13,727 bases of DNA from Bacteroidota bacterium (GTDB taxonomy: Bacteria > Bacteroidota > Bacteroidia > Flavobacteriales_F > PHOS-HE28). Numbering within the stretch: position 1 is the stretch's first letter; each line of letters opens with the position of its first letter. Positions 7,355 to 13,258 of this stretch are shown piece by piece. The notes beneath the pieces were generated by a model, which had not been told where the DNA came from, did not search any database, and was given only the letters and a program-made list of their open reading frames with translations. The DNA lies in the NCBI GenBank assembly GCA_023430325.1, contig JAEZAU010000051.1, positions 1 to 13,727 of the forward strand, read 5' to 3'. Both the position numbers and the translations under genes were made by a program.

Positions 7355-7447
7355 GGTTCCAGTTTGTAGGCGTGAAGTTAAGACGCACCGATCGGCCTGG
7401 GCGCTGCCTGTATCGTCCGGATCGCTTCTCTTTGCAGACCCATCGCC

Positions 7448-8035
7448 ATGAAATTCAGTGTAAGCGAACTCTCGGAACTGGTGAAGCAGAGGCGCACCAT
7501 CTACCCCAAGGACCATTCACCCCGCGAGGTGCATAAGGAGATCATTGAACGTATGCTGACCAATGCTTCATGGGCGCCCACCCATGGCATGACACAGCCC
7601 TGGCGATTCACCGTGTATACCGGCGATGCGCGGAAAGAGCTGTCCACTTTTCTGGAACAGGAATATCTGCGCAGCACTCCGTTGGATAAGGTGATGCCCC
7701 GCAAGTTGGAGAACCTTGTTCAACGGCCGTTGCAAAGCTCCGTGGTGATCGCCATCGGCATGAAGCGTGATCCGGTGGGAAAGATCACCGAACTTGATGA
7801 GTTGATGGCCACCGCCTGCGCCGTACAGAACATGTTCCTCACATGCACCGCCTACGGGCTCGGAGGGTTCTGGGCAACGGGTGGCATCCTCATGGGCGAT
7901 GCCATGCGCGAATACTTGGGCCTCGGGGAAGGCGATCGCGCATTGGGTCTGTTCTTTGCGGGTTATCCTGCTATCGAATGGCCCAAGGGATACCGCAAGC
8001 CATTGGATCAATTCGTTACCTGGAAAGGTCGCTGA
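7448..8035 (+). CDS. Nitroreductase family protein (FMN-dependent, YdjA-like size)
   Basis: 195 residues, cytoplasmic. The family uses FMN and NAD(P)H to reduce nitro compounds, quinones or enones; the natural substrate here is unknown. Visible family marks: RRT at 15-17 (phosphate-binding start), a WAPTHGMTQPWRF segment at 42-54 that packs on the flavin, a long central helix ELMATACAVQNMFL (118-131), and GLGGFWATG (137-145), the second FMN-binding loop. The length and the WAPTHG/QPW arrangement fit the small YdjA-type subgroup rather than NfsA/NfsB. ATG 7448 matches the family N-terminus. A CTCTTTGC stretch near 7429-7435 may be part of its promoter. The stop is followed two bases later by the ATG of the next gene, so the two are almost surely co-transcribed. 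Confidence 0.9.
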   Translation: MKFSVSELSELVKQRRTIYPKDHSPREVHKEIIERMLTNASWAPTHGMTQPWRFTVYTGDARKELSTFLEQEYLRSTPLDKVMPRKLENLVQRPLQSSVVIAIGMKRDPVGKITELDELMATACAVQNMFLTCTAYGLGGFWATGGILMGDAMREYLGLGEGDRALGLFFAGYPAIEWPKGYRKPLDQFVTWKGR

Positions 8036-8037
8036 TC

Positions 8038-8367
8038 ATGGCCGGTCTGAAGCTCACCAATTTCGATGATCATCCGGCGGATCAGCGGTATGTCGTCTTC
8101 CATTTCCAGGATGCCACCATCGCCGGTGAGTTCATGGATGAGCTTACCCTGTCGGCCATTCCTTTCGAGGCGGATGAAAGTGGTGGACCACCCTATCTGA
8201 TCGGAGTGAAGAAGACCTTCCGGGAGAAGGCCGTTATGCTCAATTATACCGTCATCGGCCGGCACCGGCCGAAATTCATCGGCGATCCCATCTTCCGCTG
8301 GATCCTTTTCGCCATCGTGGGTATTGCGATCCTTCTGGCCTTCGTGGGCGTACTGAATCGTTCTTGA
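8038..8367 (+). CDS. Small tail-anchored membrane protein of unknown function
   Basis: 109 residues. ATG 8038 is two bases after the nitroreductase stop, with AAAGG (8024-8028) as ribosome site; the open frame before it lies within the nitroreductase gene and is a shadow. Residues 1-82 are soluble: YVVFHFQDATIAGEFMDEL, then SAIPFEA and PYLIGVKK, a beta-alpha-beta pattern reminiscent of DUF2007-like putative signal-transducing domains, though I cannot assign it. Residues about 86-106 are one membrane segment (FRWILFAIVGIAILLAFVGV), followed by only a few residues, so the protein is C-terminally anchored with its domain most likely in the cytoplasm. Coupling to the nitroreductase suggests a shared condition of expression, not a proven shared job. 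Confidence 0.75.
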   Translation: MAGLKLTNFDDHPADQRYVVFHFQDATIAGEFMDELTLSAIPFEADESGGPPYLIGVKKTFREKAVMLNYTVIGRHRPKFIGDPIFRWILFAIVGIAILLAFVGVLNRS

Positions 8368-8407
8368 AGTCGCTTTCGGCGGATCGATGCCCGCTTTCGT
8401 CTGATCG

Positions 8408-8439
8408 TTGATCCTGGCTTCCGCCCGCGGATATCTTCG
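8408..8439 (+). promoter_or_regulatory. Likely Bacteroidota-type promoter of the M23 peptidase gene
   Basis: TTG at 8408-8410 and TATCTTCG at 8432-8439 are 21 bases apart, matching the TTG / TAnnTTTG layout with one deviation. The predicted start of transcription is about 20 bases before ATG 8467. This would separate the M23 gene from the nitroreductase pair. Confidence 0.45.
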
Positions 8440-8466
8440 TCGGCCTGTTCTCCGTACAAGGTGATC

Positions 8467-9603
8467 ATGCCCGGCCCCAGGATCTTCCATCGATCGATAA
8501 TCACATCGCTCATTCTGCTCATACTGAGCGGATCGCAGGCACAGGATAGCCATTCACCCACACCCCTGGATACTGTGGCGGCAGTGGTGCAATACGGGGA
8601 AGAGAAGCTGGTGGATGGCGCTGTAGTGCTCACCGATGATGTGATCGAGCATATGCTCGATTCCCTTTGTTCCCTGGATCCTGTGCCGGCCGATCTGGTC
8701 CGCGACCTGAGGCTCTTCCAGCGTATCCGGAAAATGGACCAGCTGGAGATGGTGATGTTGATCGATTCGCTGTTCGAATTGGAGACGGTACCATATGCAC
8801 TGATCAACGAAATAAACCTGTATGCCAGCGAAATGCCCAGCCAGAACGCGGTGGATGAGGCTTCGTACGTGGCCTGGCAGATCAATGAGACCCACCCCGG
8901 AGCCGAGCTTTACGGTCCTTGGAACACCACCAACCCAAATGCCTACGGGCCTGAACTCTCAAGGAACGATAGCGTGTTGCTGGTGAAGTTGGTGGACCTT
9001 GAGGCCAATTGTGGTTTCTCGCTTCCCGTGCCCGGCGTTTGCACCTCACGTTTCGGCTGGCGCGATGGCCGCGCACACAACGGTATCGATCTCGATCTGT
9101 ACACCGGTGAGAACGTAATGGCGATGTTCCCCGGTGTGGTAAGATTCTCCGGCACGTACGGCAGTTTCGGCAGATTGGTGGTGATACGGCATTACAACGG
9201 ATTGGAAACGTCCTATGCCCATCTGCACCGTACCAAGGTGAAGGCCGGCGATCAGGTGGAGGCCGGGCAGTTGATCGGACTTGGCGGGAACACGGGCCGC
9301 TCCTTTGGAAGCCATCTTCACCTGGAAGTACGTTTCAAAGGGATACCGATCGATCCATCGCGCTTCATCGACCTTTCCTCGGGATCCCTTACCTGCGATG
9401 TACTTGTGCTGAAGAGAACGCGTTGGAGTTTTGCCGCATATCCGCTCGGTACCCGCTTCCATACGGTAAAGAAAGGTGAGCATCTTTACACCATCGCCGA
9501 GCAGTACGGCACCAGCATAGAGTCGCTTTGCGAATTGAACGGCATATCAAAAAGGTCCATCCTGCGCGCCGGGCAACAGCTCATGGTATCCGCAGAGCTC
9601 TGA
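8467..9603 (+). CDS. M23 family metalloendopeptidase with C-terminal LysM
   Basis: 378 residues; a peptidoglycan hydrolase of the periplasm. ATG 8467 is preferred over the in-frame GTG at 8461 because AAGG at 8458-8461 is well placed as its ribosome site. Residues 1-26 form a signal peptide (IITSLILLILSGSQAQ). Residues about 30-180 are a helical, acidic N-terminal region without a name. Residues about 190-300 are the M23 (lysostaphin-like) domain with the full zinc site: H204-x3-D208 (HNGID), H252 in YAHLH and H283-x-H285 (SHLHLE), plus the GNTG and P(L/I)DP landmarks, so it should be active rather than a degenerate scaffold such as EnvC or NlpD. Residues about 330-375 are one LysM (HTVKKGEHLYTIAEQYGTS ... 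RAGQQL) for glycan binding. LysM after M23 is the reverse of the commoner order. The 3' end overlaps the OM barrel gene by 76 bases if that gene starts at TTG 9528. Confidence 0.92.
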   Translation: MPGPRIFHRSIITSLILLILSGSQAQDSHSPTPLDTVAAVVQYGEEKLVDGAVVLTDDVIEHMLDSLCSLDPVPADLVRDLRLFQRIRKMDQLEMVMLIDSLFELETVPYALINEINLYASEMPSQNAVDEASYVAWQINETHPGAELYGPWNTTNPNAYGPELSRNDSVLLVKLVDLEANCGFSLPVPGVCTSRFGWRDGRAHNGIDLDLYTGENVMAMFPGVVRFSGTYGSFGRLVVIRHYNGLETSYAHLHRTKVKAGDQVEAGQLIGLGGNTGRSFGSHLHLEVRFKGIPIDPSRFIDLSSGSLTCDVLVLKRTRWSFAAYPLGTRFHTVKKGEHLYTIAEQYGTSIESLCELNGISKRSILRAGQQLMVSAEL

Positions 9604-10319
9604 TCGTTGCCCTCTTATTGATGTCGGCCGGGAGCTTCGCGCAGGAACGTATGCGCATGTTCGGCCTCCAGCTCAAACCGGTGATCCCGCTGGATTATTT
9701 CGATCCGCTCACCACGCTTGAACGAGAGCATTTGAAAGGGTCCATCGAACTGAAGGGAGGTTTCTCCTTTGGTATGAATGTACGCGTAGGTATCACCAAC
9801 ACGATCTCCTTCGAAACAGGGATCTCACAGATCCGGCGGGCTTACGATTTCAGTGTCTCCAATGATACGAGCGGCTATTCAGAGAGCAGCCGTGTACGCT
9901 TCACAGGATACGAGATCCCTGTAATGGCCCTTGTCTACATCAGGCTGGGTGAACGTACCTGGATGAACACCGCTCTTGGTGCTTCACTGGACCTTTATCC
10001 AAGCGATGTGCAACGCGATATTGAAGCCGGCCGGATCTATATCTACCGTTATAACTGGATGCGATCGGGCCTTCTTGGGAACATCGGCGTGGAATACCGC
10101 ACCTATAAAAGCGGAACTTTCTATCTCGGGGCCAGCTATCACCGGCCGTTCAATGATATGGCACTTGCGGAACTCACCTATTACGGACCGCAGTTCTTCC
10201 CGTACGAGATGCGTGCACCGTTGGATGGATCCTACCTTACGATCGATCTGCGCTACTACCTGCATGATGATCCGGAGCGTTCACGCCAGAACCGCCAGAT
10301 GCGCGAACTCATTCCCTGA
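9528..10319 (+). CDS. Outer-membrane beta-barrel protein (OMP_b-brl-like)
   Basis: 263 residues if started at TTG 9528. The mature part (from about residue 40) alternates hydrophobic and polar residues in some eight or more amphipathic strands (FGLQLKPVIPL, FSFGMNVRVGI, ISFETGISQI, FTGYEIPVMALVYIRL, GLLGNIGVEYRT, TFYLGASYHRPF, YLTIDLRYYLHD), typical of small Bacteroidota OM barrels. A signal peptide core (ALIVALLLMSAGSFAQ) is present, but its only upstream initiators are TTG 9528 or CTG 9600; ATG 9621 lies inside the signal and would remove export. The TTG start overlaps the M23 gene by 76 bases and gives a long basic leader, so the start is uncertain. A coupled pair of wall hydrolase and OM barrel suggests envelope maintenance (inference). 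The stop abuts that of the facing PAD-like gene with no gap. Confidence 0.8.
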   Translation: MRIERHIKKVHPARRATAHGIRRALIVALLLMSAGSFAQERMRMFGLQLKPVIPLDYFDPLTTLEREHLKGSIELKGGFSFGMNVRVGITNTISFETGISQIRRAYDFSVSNDTSGYSESSRVRFTGYEIPVMALVYIRLGERTWMNTALGASLDLYPSDVQRDIEAGRIYIYRYNWMRSGLLGNIGVEYRTYKSGTFYLGASYHRPFNDMALAELTYYGPQFFPYEMRAPLDGSYLTIDLRYYLHDDPERSRQNRQMRELIP

Positions 10320-12110
10320 TCACTTCTTCACCACCCGGGCCACCTGTCTGCCCTGGCCGTTCTGCACAACCAGCAGGTATGCACCTTCGGCCAGGTAGCT
10401 GATGTCCGCAAAGAGGCGCCGATCGGAAGGCAGACGTCCCTCATGGATCTGCATCACCTGGCGACCGAGCGCATCGTGAAGGGAAACGCTCACGTCCTCC
10501 TCACCGGCACCCGCGATCACGGCCATCAATAGTGAAGAAGTCGGGTTGGGGAATACTTCGGTGATCACCGGGCCGGCCGCATCAGCGATCTGTGTACTGA
10601 TGTCCAATACGTTGAATTTCCACCAACCTTCCGGCGCCACGATAGGCCTTACCTGCACTTTTCCGCTGTTGGCGTTGCCTTCGATGTAATAAAAGATCTC
10701 AGTACCTGCCGGATGCGCAGGTATCGAAGCCGACCACATGTCATTCCCGATCGACGTCATTTCAACCGATGCGAACCCCTGTGACGTATCGGCCGTCCAG
10801 AACACACGCGCCGACGCGATGGCGCTCTTATGCCTGATGTAGGCGCTCACCTCATACGGAAGCACCGTTTCGTAGGTATCACGCAATTTCTGGTGGCGGA
10901 TCAATAATGGATCGGCTACACCGATGGCCTTGGTGATGCAATGGATCGCGCCGCTGGCGCTGATGATGTTGGAGTTCTGATCATCAGCGTCGATGCCCAC
11001 GACATTGTAACCCGGTAAAGCTTCACGCAAGATCCGAAGACCTGTGGTATCATACTCTTCCCGATACGTCGGCACCAGCACCGTTCCATTCACGAAGATG
11101 TTGTTGGCATAAGTGCGGTAATATCCGTTGCCGAAAGGTCCTCCGGGATAATTCCCACTGCTGCTCGGTGGCATCGGTATGCGGATGTATTCGTACGGAG
11201 TACCGTAGACCGAATTGTAATTGTTGTTGATGTAGTCGATGTTCGCCTCGATCTGCGGTCCATCACTTATCCCCACCGGAAATTCTCCCACGAGCAGATG
11301 CTCCTCATCAAGCAACTTCATGTGCATGTCAATATGATGGATCGCATCGTAAGGCAACGTCTCCATCAGCACATAACGATCTTGCTGGATGCCCATGAAC
11401 TGCTCCATGATCTCACGCACCTGCTGCTCTGTCTTCACAGTCTGGTTGAAGTCGCCATCCGGCCCGTTCTCATCAAGCACCAGGCGTGAAGAGAAAGCAG
11501 TTCCGACACCATCGGCCATGAAATTTCCACCGGTATGCACCAGGTCATAAGGCGCAGCCGTGGTGCTGTAGATCGGGATGCCCATGTAACCGGCCACTTC
11601 ATCGCTCACTGCATCATCCTGCGGACGCGGCCGGTTGTAGATCCAGTCCAGCAGCATGAGGCTGTCCACCTCGTTCGCATAGATCACCTCGGGGCCGTAA
11701 TCCCGTACCCAGATACTGTTGCTGGAGGTTTGAAGGAAGGTGATATTGGAGAGATCATCAATGGGGCCGCCGAACTGTGAGTTCTGCAGATAGCTGGTGA
11801 CCGATGAAGGATCGTCGCAAACAATGATCACTTCACATTCCTCCTTCGCATGCCGCACGATCTGTTTCAAGATGCCGCTATAACCTTCCCAGGTGATCAC
11901 CAACGCCTGTACTTCCTCCCATTCGGCCATGGTGCGCACCGGCATTGTTGGTGGTGTAGTGATACCACGAGTAGCCCCTGCCCGGCTATCCCGATAATCG
12001 CGGATCAACGGGATCTCTTCAGGTGCAAGCACATGAGGAAGGCCATCACTTTGGGCCGAAACGGCCAATGCACCGATCGAGAAACAGAGAGCAGGGATCA
12101 ACTTCTTCAT
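10320..12110 (-). CDS. Secreted peptidylarginine-deiminase-like (PAD_porph) enzyme with T9SS tail
   Basis: 596 residues from ATG 12110 (MKKLIPALCFSIGALAVSAQ, a clean signal peptide); the longer frame to 12299 would run through the divergent promoter and start of the next gene. Residues about 55-400 are the agmatine deiminase/PAD_porph catalytic fold, which hydrolyses guanidino groups (arginine to citrulline, or agmatine). All catalytic residues known from Porphyromonas gingivalis PPAD have counterparts: Asp137 (WVRDYGP), His259 and Asp261 (HHIDMH), Asn337 (YANN) and Cys391 (SGAIHC). Arg160 and Arg162 (YNRPRP) sit where PPAD uses Arg152/Arg154 to hold a C-terminal arginine. VHTGGNF (191-197) is a further family landmark. 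Residues about 415-502 are an Ig-like domain, and 518-596 the T9SS sorting domain (VFPNPTSS ... LAEGAYLLVV). This is the PPAD architecture. The alternative, a secreted agmatine deiminase, is not excluded. Single gene; substrate is inferred. Confidence 0.88.
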   Translation of the reverse strand: MKKLIPALCFSIGALAVSAQSDGLPHVLAPEEIPLIRDYRDSRAGATRGITTPPTMPVRTMAEWEEVQALVITWEGYSGILKQIVRHAKEECEVIIVCDDPSSVTSYLQNSQFGGPIDDLSNITFLQTSSNSIWVRDYGPEVIYANEVDSLMLLDWIYNRPRPQDDAVSDEVAGYMGIPIYSTTAAPYDLVHTGGNFMADGVGTAFSSRLVLDENGPDGDFNQTVKTEQQVREIMEQFMGIQQDRYVLMETLPYDAIHHIDMHMKLLDEEHLLVGEFPVGISDGPQIEANIDYINNNYNSVYGTPYEYIRIPMPPSSSGNYPGGPFGNGYYRTYANNIFVNGTVLVPTYREEYDTTGLRILREALPGYNVVGIDADDQNSNIISASGAIHCITKAIGVADPLLIRHQKLRDTYETVLPYEVSAYIRHKSAIASARVFWTADTSQGFASVEMTSIGNDMWSASIPAHPAGTEIFYYIEGNANSGKVQVRPIVAPEGWWKFNVLDISTQIADAAGPVITEVFPNPTSSLLMAVIAGAGEEDVSVSLHDALGRQVMQIHEGRLPSDRRLFADISYLAEGAYLLVVQNGQGRQVARVVKK

Positions 12111-12127
12111 GGGACAACAGGAAGATG

Positions 12128-12135
12128 TAAAGCTA
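12128..12135 (-). promoter_or_regulatory. Possible -7 element of the PAD-like gene
   Basis: On the minus strand TAGCTTTA lies 17 bases before ATG 12110 and differs from TAnnTTTG only in the last base. No -33 TTG is seen at the right distance. Weak. Confidence 0.25.
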
Positions 12136-12191
12136 CTAGATCCCTTGGGACAGAACGTTACGCACATCAAGTGAATACTGTTTGGAGAAAC

Positions 12192-12199
12192 TAATTTTG
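12192..12199 (+). promoter_or_regulatory. Possible -7 element directly before the small lipoprotein gene
   Basis: TAATTTTG is a full match to TAnnTTTG, with only 7 bases between it and ATG 12207. If used, the transcript would begin at or next to the start codon (leaderless). No -33 TTG is present at 19-21 bases upstream. Confidence 0.4.
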
Positions 12200-12206
12200 A
12201 TGAACA

Positions 12207-12407
12207 ATGAAACTCGTCATCTTCATCCTGCTTCTTTCTGTCGGTTCGATCGGTTGCACGAAGGATAATTATGACTGCTTCGATCCATCGTTGGTCCATG
12301 ATGGTCCGTGCACCATGGATTGCCCAGGCTTCGAAGGTTGTGATGGCAAGATGTACTGCAATGCCCGTGATGCTGCGCGAGTAGGGATCGGCCCGAAGCT
12401 GGACTGA
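12207..12407 (+). CDS. Small Cys-rich lipoprotein, Kazal-like
   Basis: 66 residues. Residues 1-16 are a lipoprotein signal with lipobox SIGC (Cys17), so the mature product is only 50 residues on a lipid anchor. Five more cysteines follow (24, 35, 39, 45, 51). The stretch CTMDCPGFEGCDGKMYCNA (35-53) resembles the core of Kazal-type protease inhibitors (C-P-x-CGCDGKTY-x-N), and small lipoproteins beginning CxKDxxDCxDPS with this core occur in Bacteroidota. Compared with a classical Kazal domain the cysteine after YxN is missing (NARDAARVGI) and one is gained just before Asn, so the disulfide pattern must differ. An inhibitory role is therefore only a guess. The stop abuts that of the facing DinB gene. 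No SD-like sequence precedes the ATG. Confidence 0.75.
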   Translation: MKLVIFILLLSVGSIGCTKDNYDCFDPSLVHDGPCTMDCPGFEGCDGKMYCNARDAARVGIGPKLD

Positions 12408-12899
12408 TCAGAACGTTCCTTCCTTGGGCCCACGTGTGAGCGGATGGATCTGGCGGATAGCACCAAGATGATAAGCCGTGTGGGCGATGCTTCCGATCAT
12501 GCCGCTCATTTCGATCGGCATTACTTCACGTGGGATCTTTAGTGCCTCCTGCCAATACATTATCTCCTTATCCAGATCGGCACGGATCTGCTTCCATCGA
12601 TCTTCTTCCACCGATGTGATCTTCCATGCCTCGTTCCATTTCGCATCGGCGAACGGGTTCCCTCCTTCCTTGGCCCAGCGGTTCATAAGCGAAAGTCCAT
12701 AGCTCACATGTGCCGCATGCGCCGCGATCGTTGCACCATCGTTCATGGATCGTGAGGCATCGGCAGCAGAAAGTTTTTCGAGCGATCCGATCATTCCTGG
12801 ATCATTTGGGTTGACGATGAATGCCCCATCCTTGGGTGCGCCGGTAGTGATCTCTGCGAACAGGCCGGCGAGCGTGCTTGCGATATCGTGCGTGTTCAT
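12408..12899 (-). CDS. DinB-superfamily protein
   Basis: 163 residues, no signal peptide, cytoplasmic. The DinB/YfiT-like fold is a four-helix bundle that usually holds a metal with three His and often serves in thiol (bacillithiol, mycothiol) or stress reactions. Here His64 (HAAHVSYGL; His61 is the alternative) and His140/His144 (AHTAYHLGAIRQ) fit the triad, and the helix after HTAYHLGAIRQI is the characteristic last one. Trp residues in NEAWK and EDRWK also recur in this family. The substrate is unknown. ATG 12899 gives the full first helix. On the minus strand TAGATTCA at 12906-12913 is a poor -7 candidate. It stands alone between the small lipoprotein gene, which it faces stop to stop, and the tRNA terminator. 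Confidence 0.82.
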   Translation of the reverse strand: MNTHDIASTLAGLFAEITTGAPKDGAFIVNPNDPGMIGSLEKLSAADASRSMNDGATIAAHAAHVSYGLSLMNRWAKEGGNPFADAKWNEAWKITSVEEDRWKQIRADLDKEIMYWQEALKIPREVMPIEMSGMIGSIAHTAYHLGAIRQIHPLTRGPKEGTF

Positions 12900-12950
12900 G
12901 GAAAGTGAATCTAGGACTGATGGACCAGGACCAGACGCCCGATATGGCCT

Positions 12951-12980
12951 AAAACAAAAAGCGCCCTTGCGGACGCTTCA
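12951..12980 (-). terminator. Intrinsic terminator of tRNA-Arg
   Basis: On the minus strand AGCGTCC, loop GCAA, GGGCGCT (12960-12977, one G-U pair) is followed by TTTTGTTTT. It starts about 5 bases after the tRNA 3' end. The GNRA tetraloop and U-rich tail make this a strong terminator. Confidence 0.85.
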
Positions 12981-12981
12981 G

Positions 12982-13055
12982 TGACCCCGGGAGGATTCGA
13001 ACCTCCAACCAACAGAACCGGAATCTGTCATTCTATCCAATTGAACTACGGGGCC
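12982..13055 (-). tRNA. tRNA-Arg (anticodon CCG)
   Basis: The minus strand from 13055 folds as a full cloverleaf. Acceptor GGCCCCG pairs with CGGGGTC (one G-U) and is followed by discriminator A at 12982. The D arm is GTTC/GAAT with a GG-containing loop. The anticodon arm is ACAGA/TCTGT with loop TTCCGGT, anticodon CCG (13019-13021), reading CGG. The T arm is GGAGG/CCTCC with loop TTCGAAT. The CCA end is not encoded, as is common in Bacteroidota. It has its own promoter and terminator. Confidence 0.96.
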
Positions 13056-13067
13056 GGTAACGCGGCG

Positions 13068-13100
13068 CAAAGATAGCCGATGGAAAGTGATAGGGTGAAA
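13068..13100 (-). promoter_or_regulatory. Bacteroidota promoter of tRNA-Arg
   Basis: On the minus strand TATCTTTG (13068-13075) is a perfect TAnnTTTG -7 element ending 12 bases before the tRNA 5' end. A TTTC at 13097-13100 lies 21 bases further upstream, a one-base variant of the -33 TTTG. Confidence 0.6.
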
Positions 13101-13132
13101 GAGTGAGAAAGCGATGAATATGTACAGCGATC

Positions 13133-13168
13133 AACCCCCTCTCCTTGGGAGAGGGCCGGGGTGAGGGT
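13133..13168. repeat. Dispersed inverted-repeat element (CCCTCTCC / GGAGAGGG type)
   Basis: CCCTCTCC (13137-13144), three-base gap, GGAGAGGG (13148-13155), then CCGGGGTGAGGG. This wording is one I know as a short intergenic repeat found in many unrelated bacterial genomes (gggagagggccggggtgaggg). It lies between the divergent tRNA and typA promoters, outside both expected transcripts. Copy number in this genome cannot be told from one window. Confidence 0.6.
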
Positions 13169-13176
13169 AAAATCCT

Positions 13177-13184
13177 TACCTTTG
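13177..13184 (+). promoter_or_regulatory. -7 promoter element of typA
   Basis: TACCTTTG, a perfect TAnnTTTG followed by CG as in the tRNA promoter. It predicts transcription from about 13191 and a leader of roughly 68 bases before ATG 13259. No TTG is seen at 19-21 bases upstream, so the -33 half is missing or degenerate. Confidence 0.55.
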
Positions 13185-13193
13185 CGGGCCTTT

Positions 13194-13237
13194 AACCGCC
13201 GAGGCCCCACACGTTGTGAGGGAAGCGGCGGTTTTTT
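13194..13237 (+). promoter_or_regulatory. Terminator-like hairpin in the typA leader (possible attenuator)
   Basis: Outer stem AACCGCCG (13194-13201) with CGGCGGTT (13226-13233), a 3x3 internal loop, then inner stem CCCCAC (13205-13210) with GTGaGGG (13216-13222) around ACGTT. A run of six T (13232-13237) closes it. It lies right after the predicted transcription start and before the ribosome site AAGGA (13251-13255). The form is that of an intrinsic terminator, yet it precedes the gene. A leader structure that only stabilises the mRNA is the alternative. Confidence 0.5.
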
Positions 13238-13258
13238 GGTACCAAGAGCGAAGGAAAT

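Noticed and set aside
7373..7380. TAACTTCA on the minus strand as promoter of the 337-residue T9SS gene
   Set aside because: The -7 match is poor and no TTG lies at the right distance; noted but not annotated.
8368..8466. Possible small gene or RNA between the tail-anchored protein and the M23 gene
   Set aside because: No start with a ribosome site, no stable hairpin with a T-run; only a promoter-like pair is visible.
13137..13155. Hairpin CCCTCTCC/GGAGAGGG as a terminator
   Set aside because: It lies upstream of both divergent promoters with no U-run and no gene ending into it; it is better explained as a dispersed repeat.
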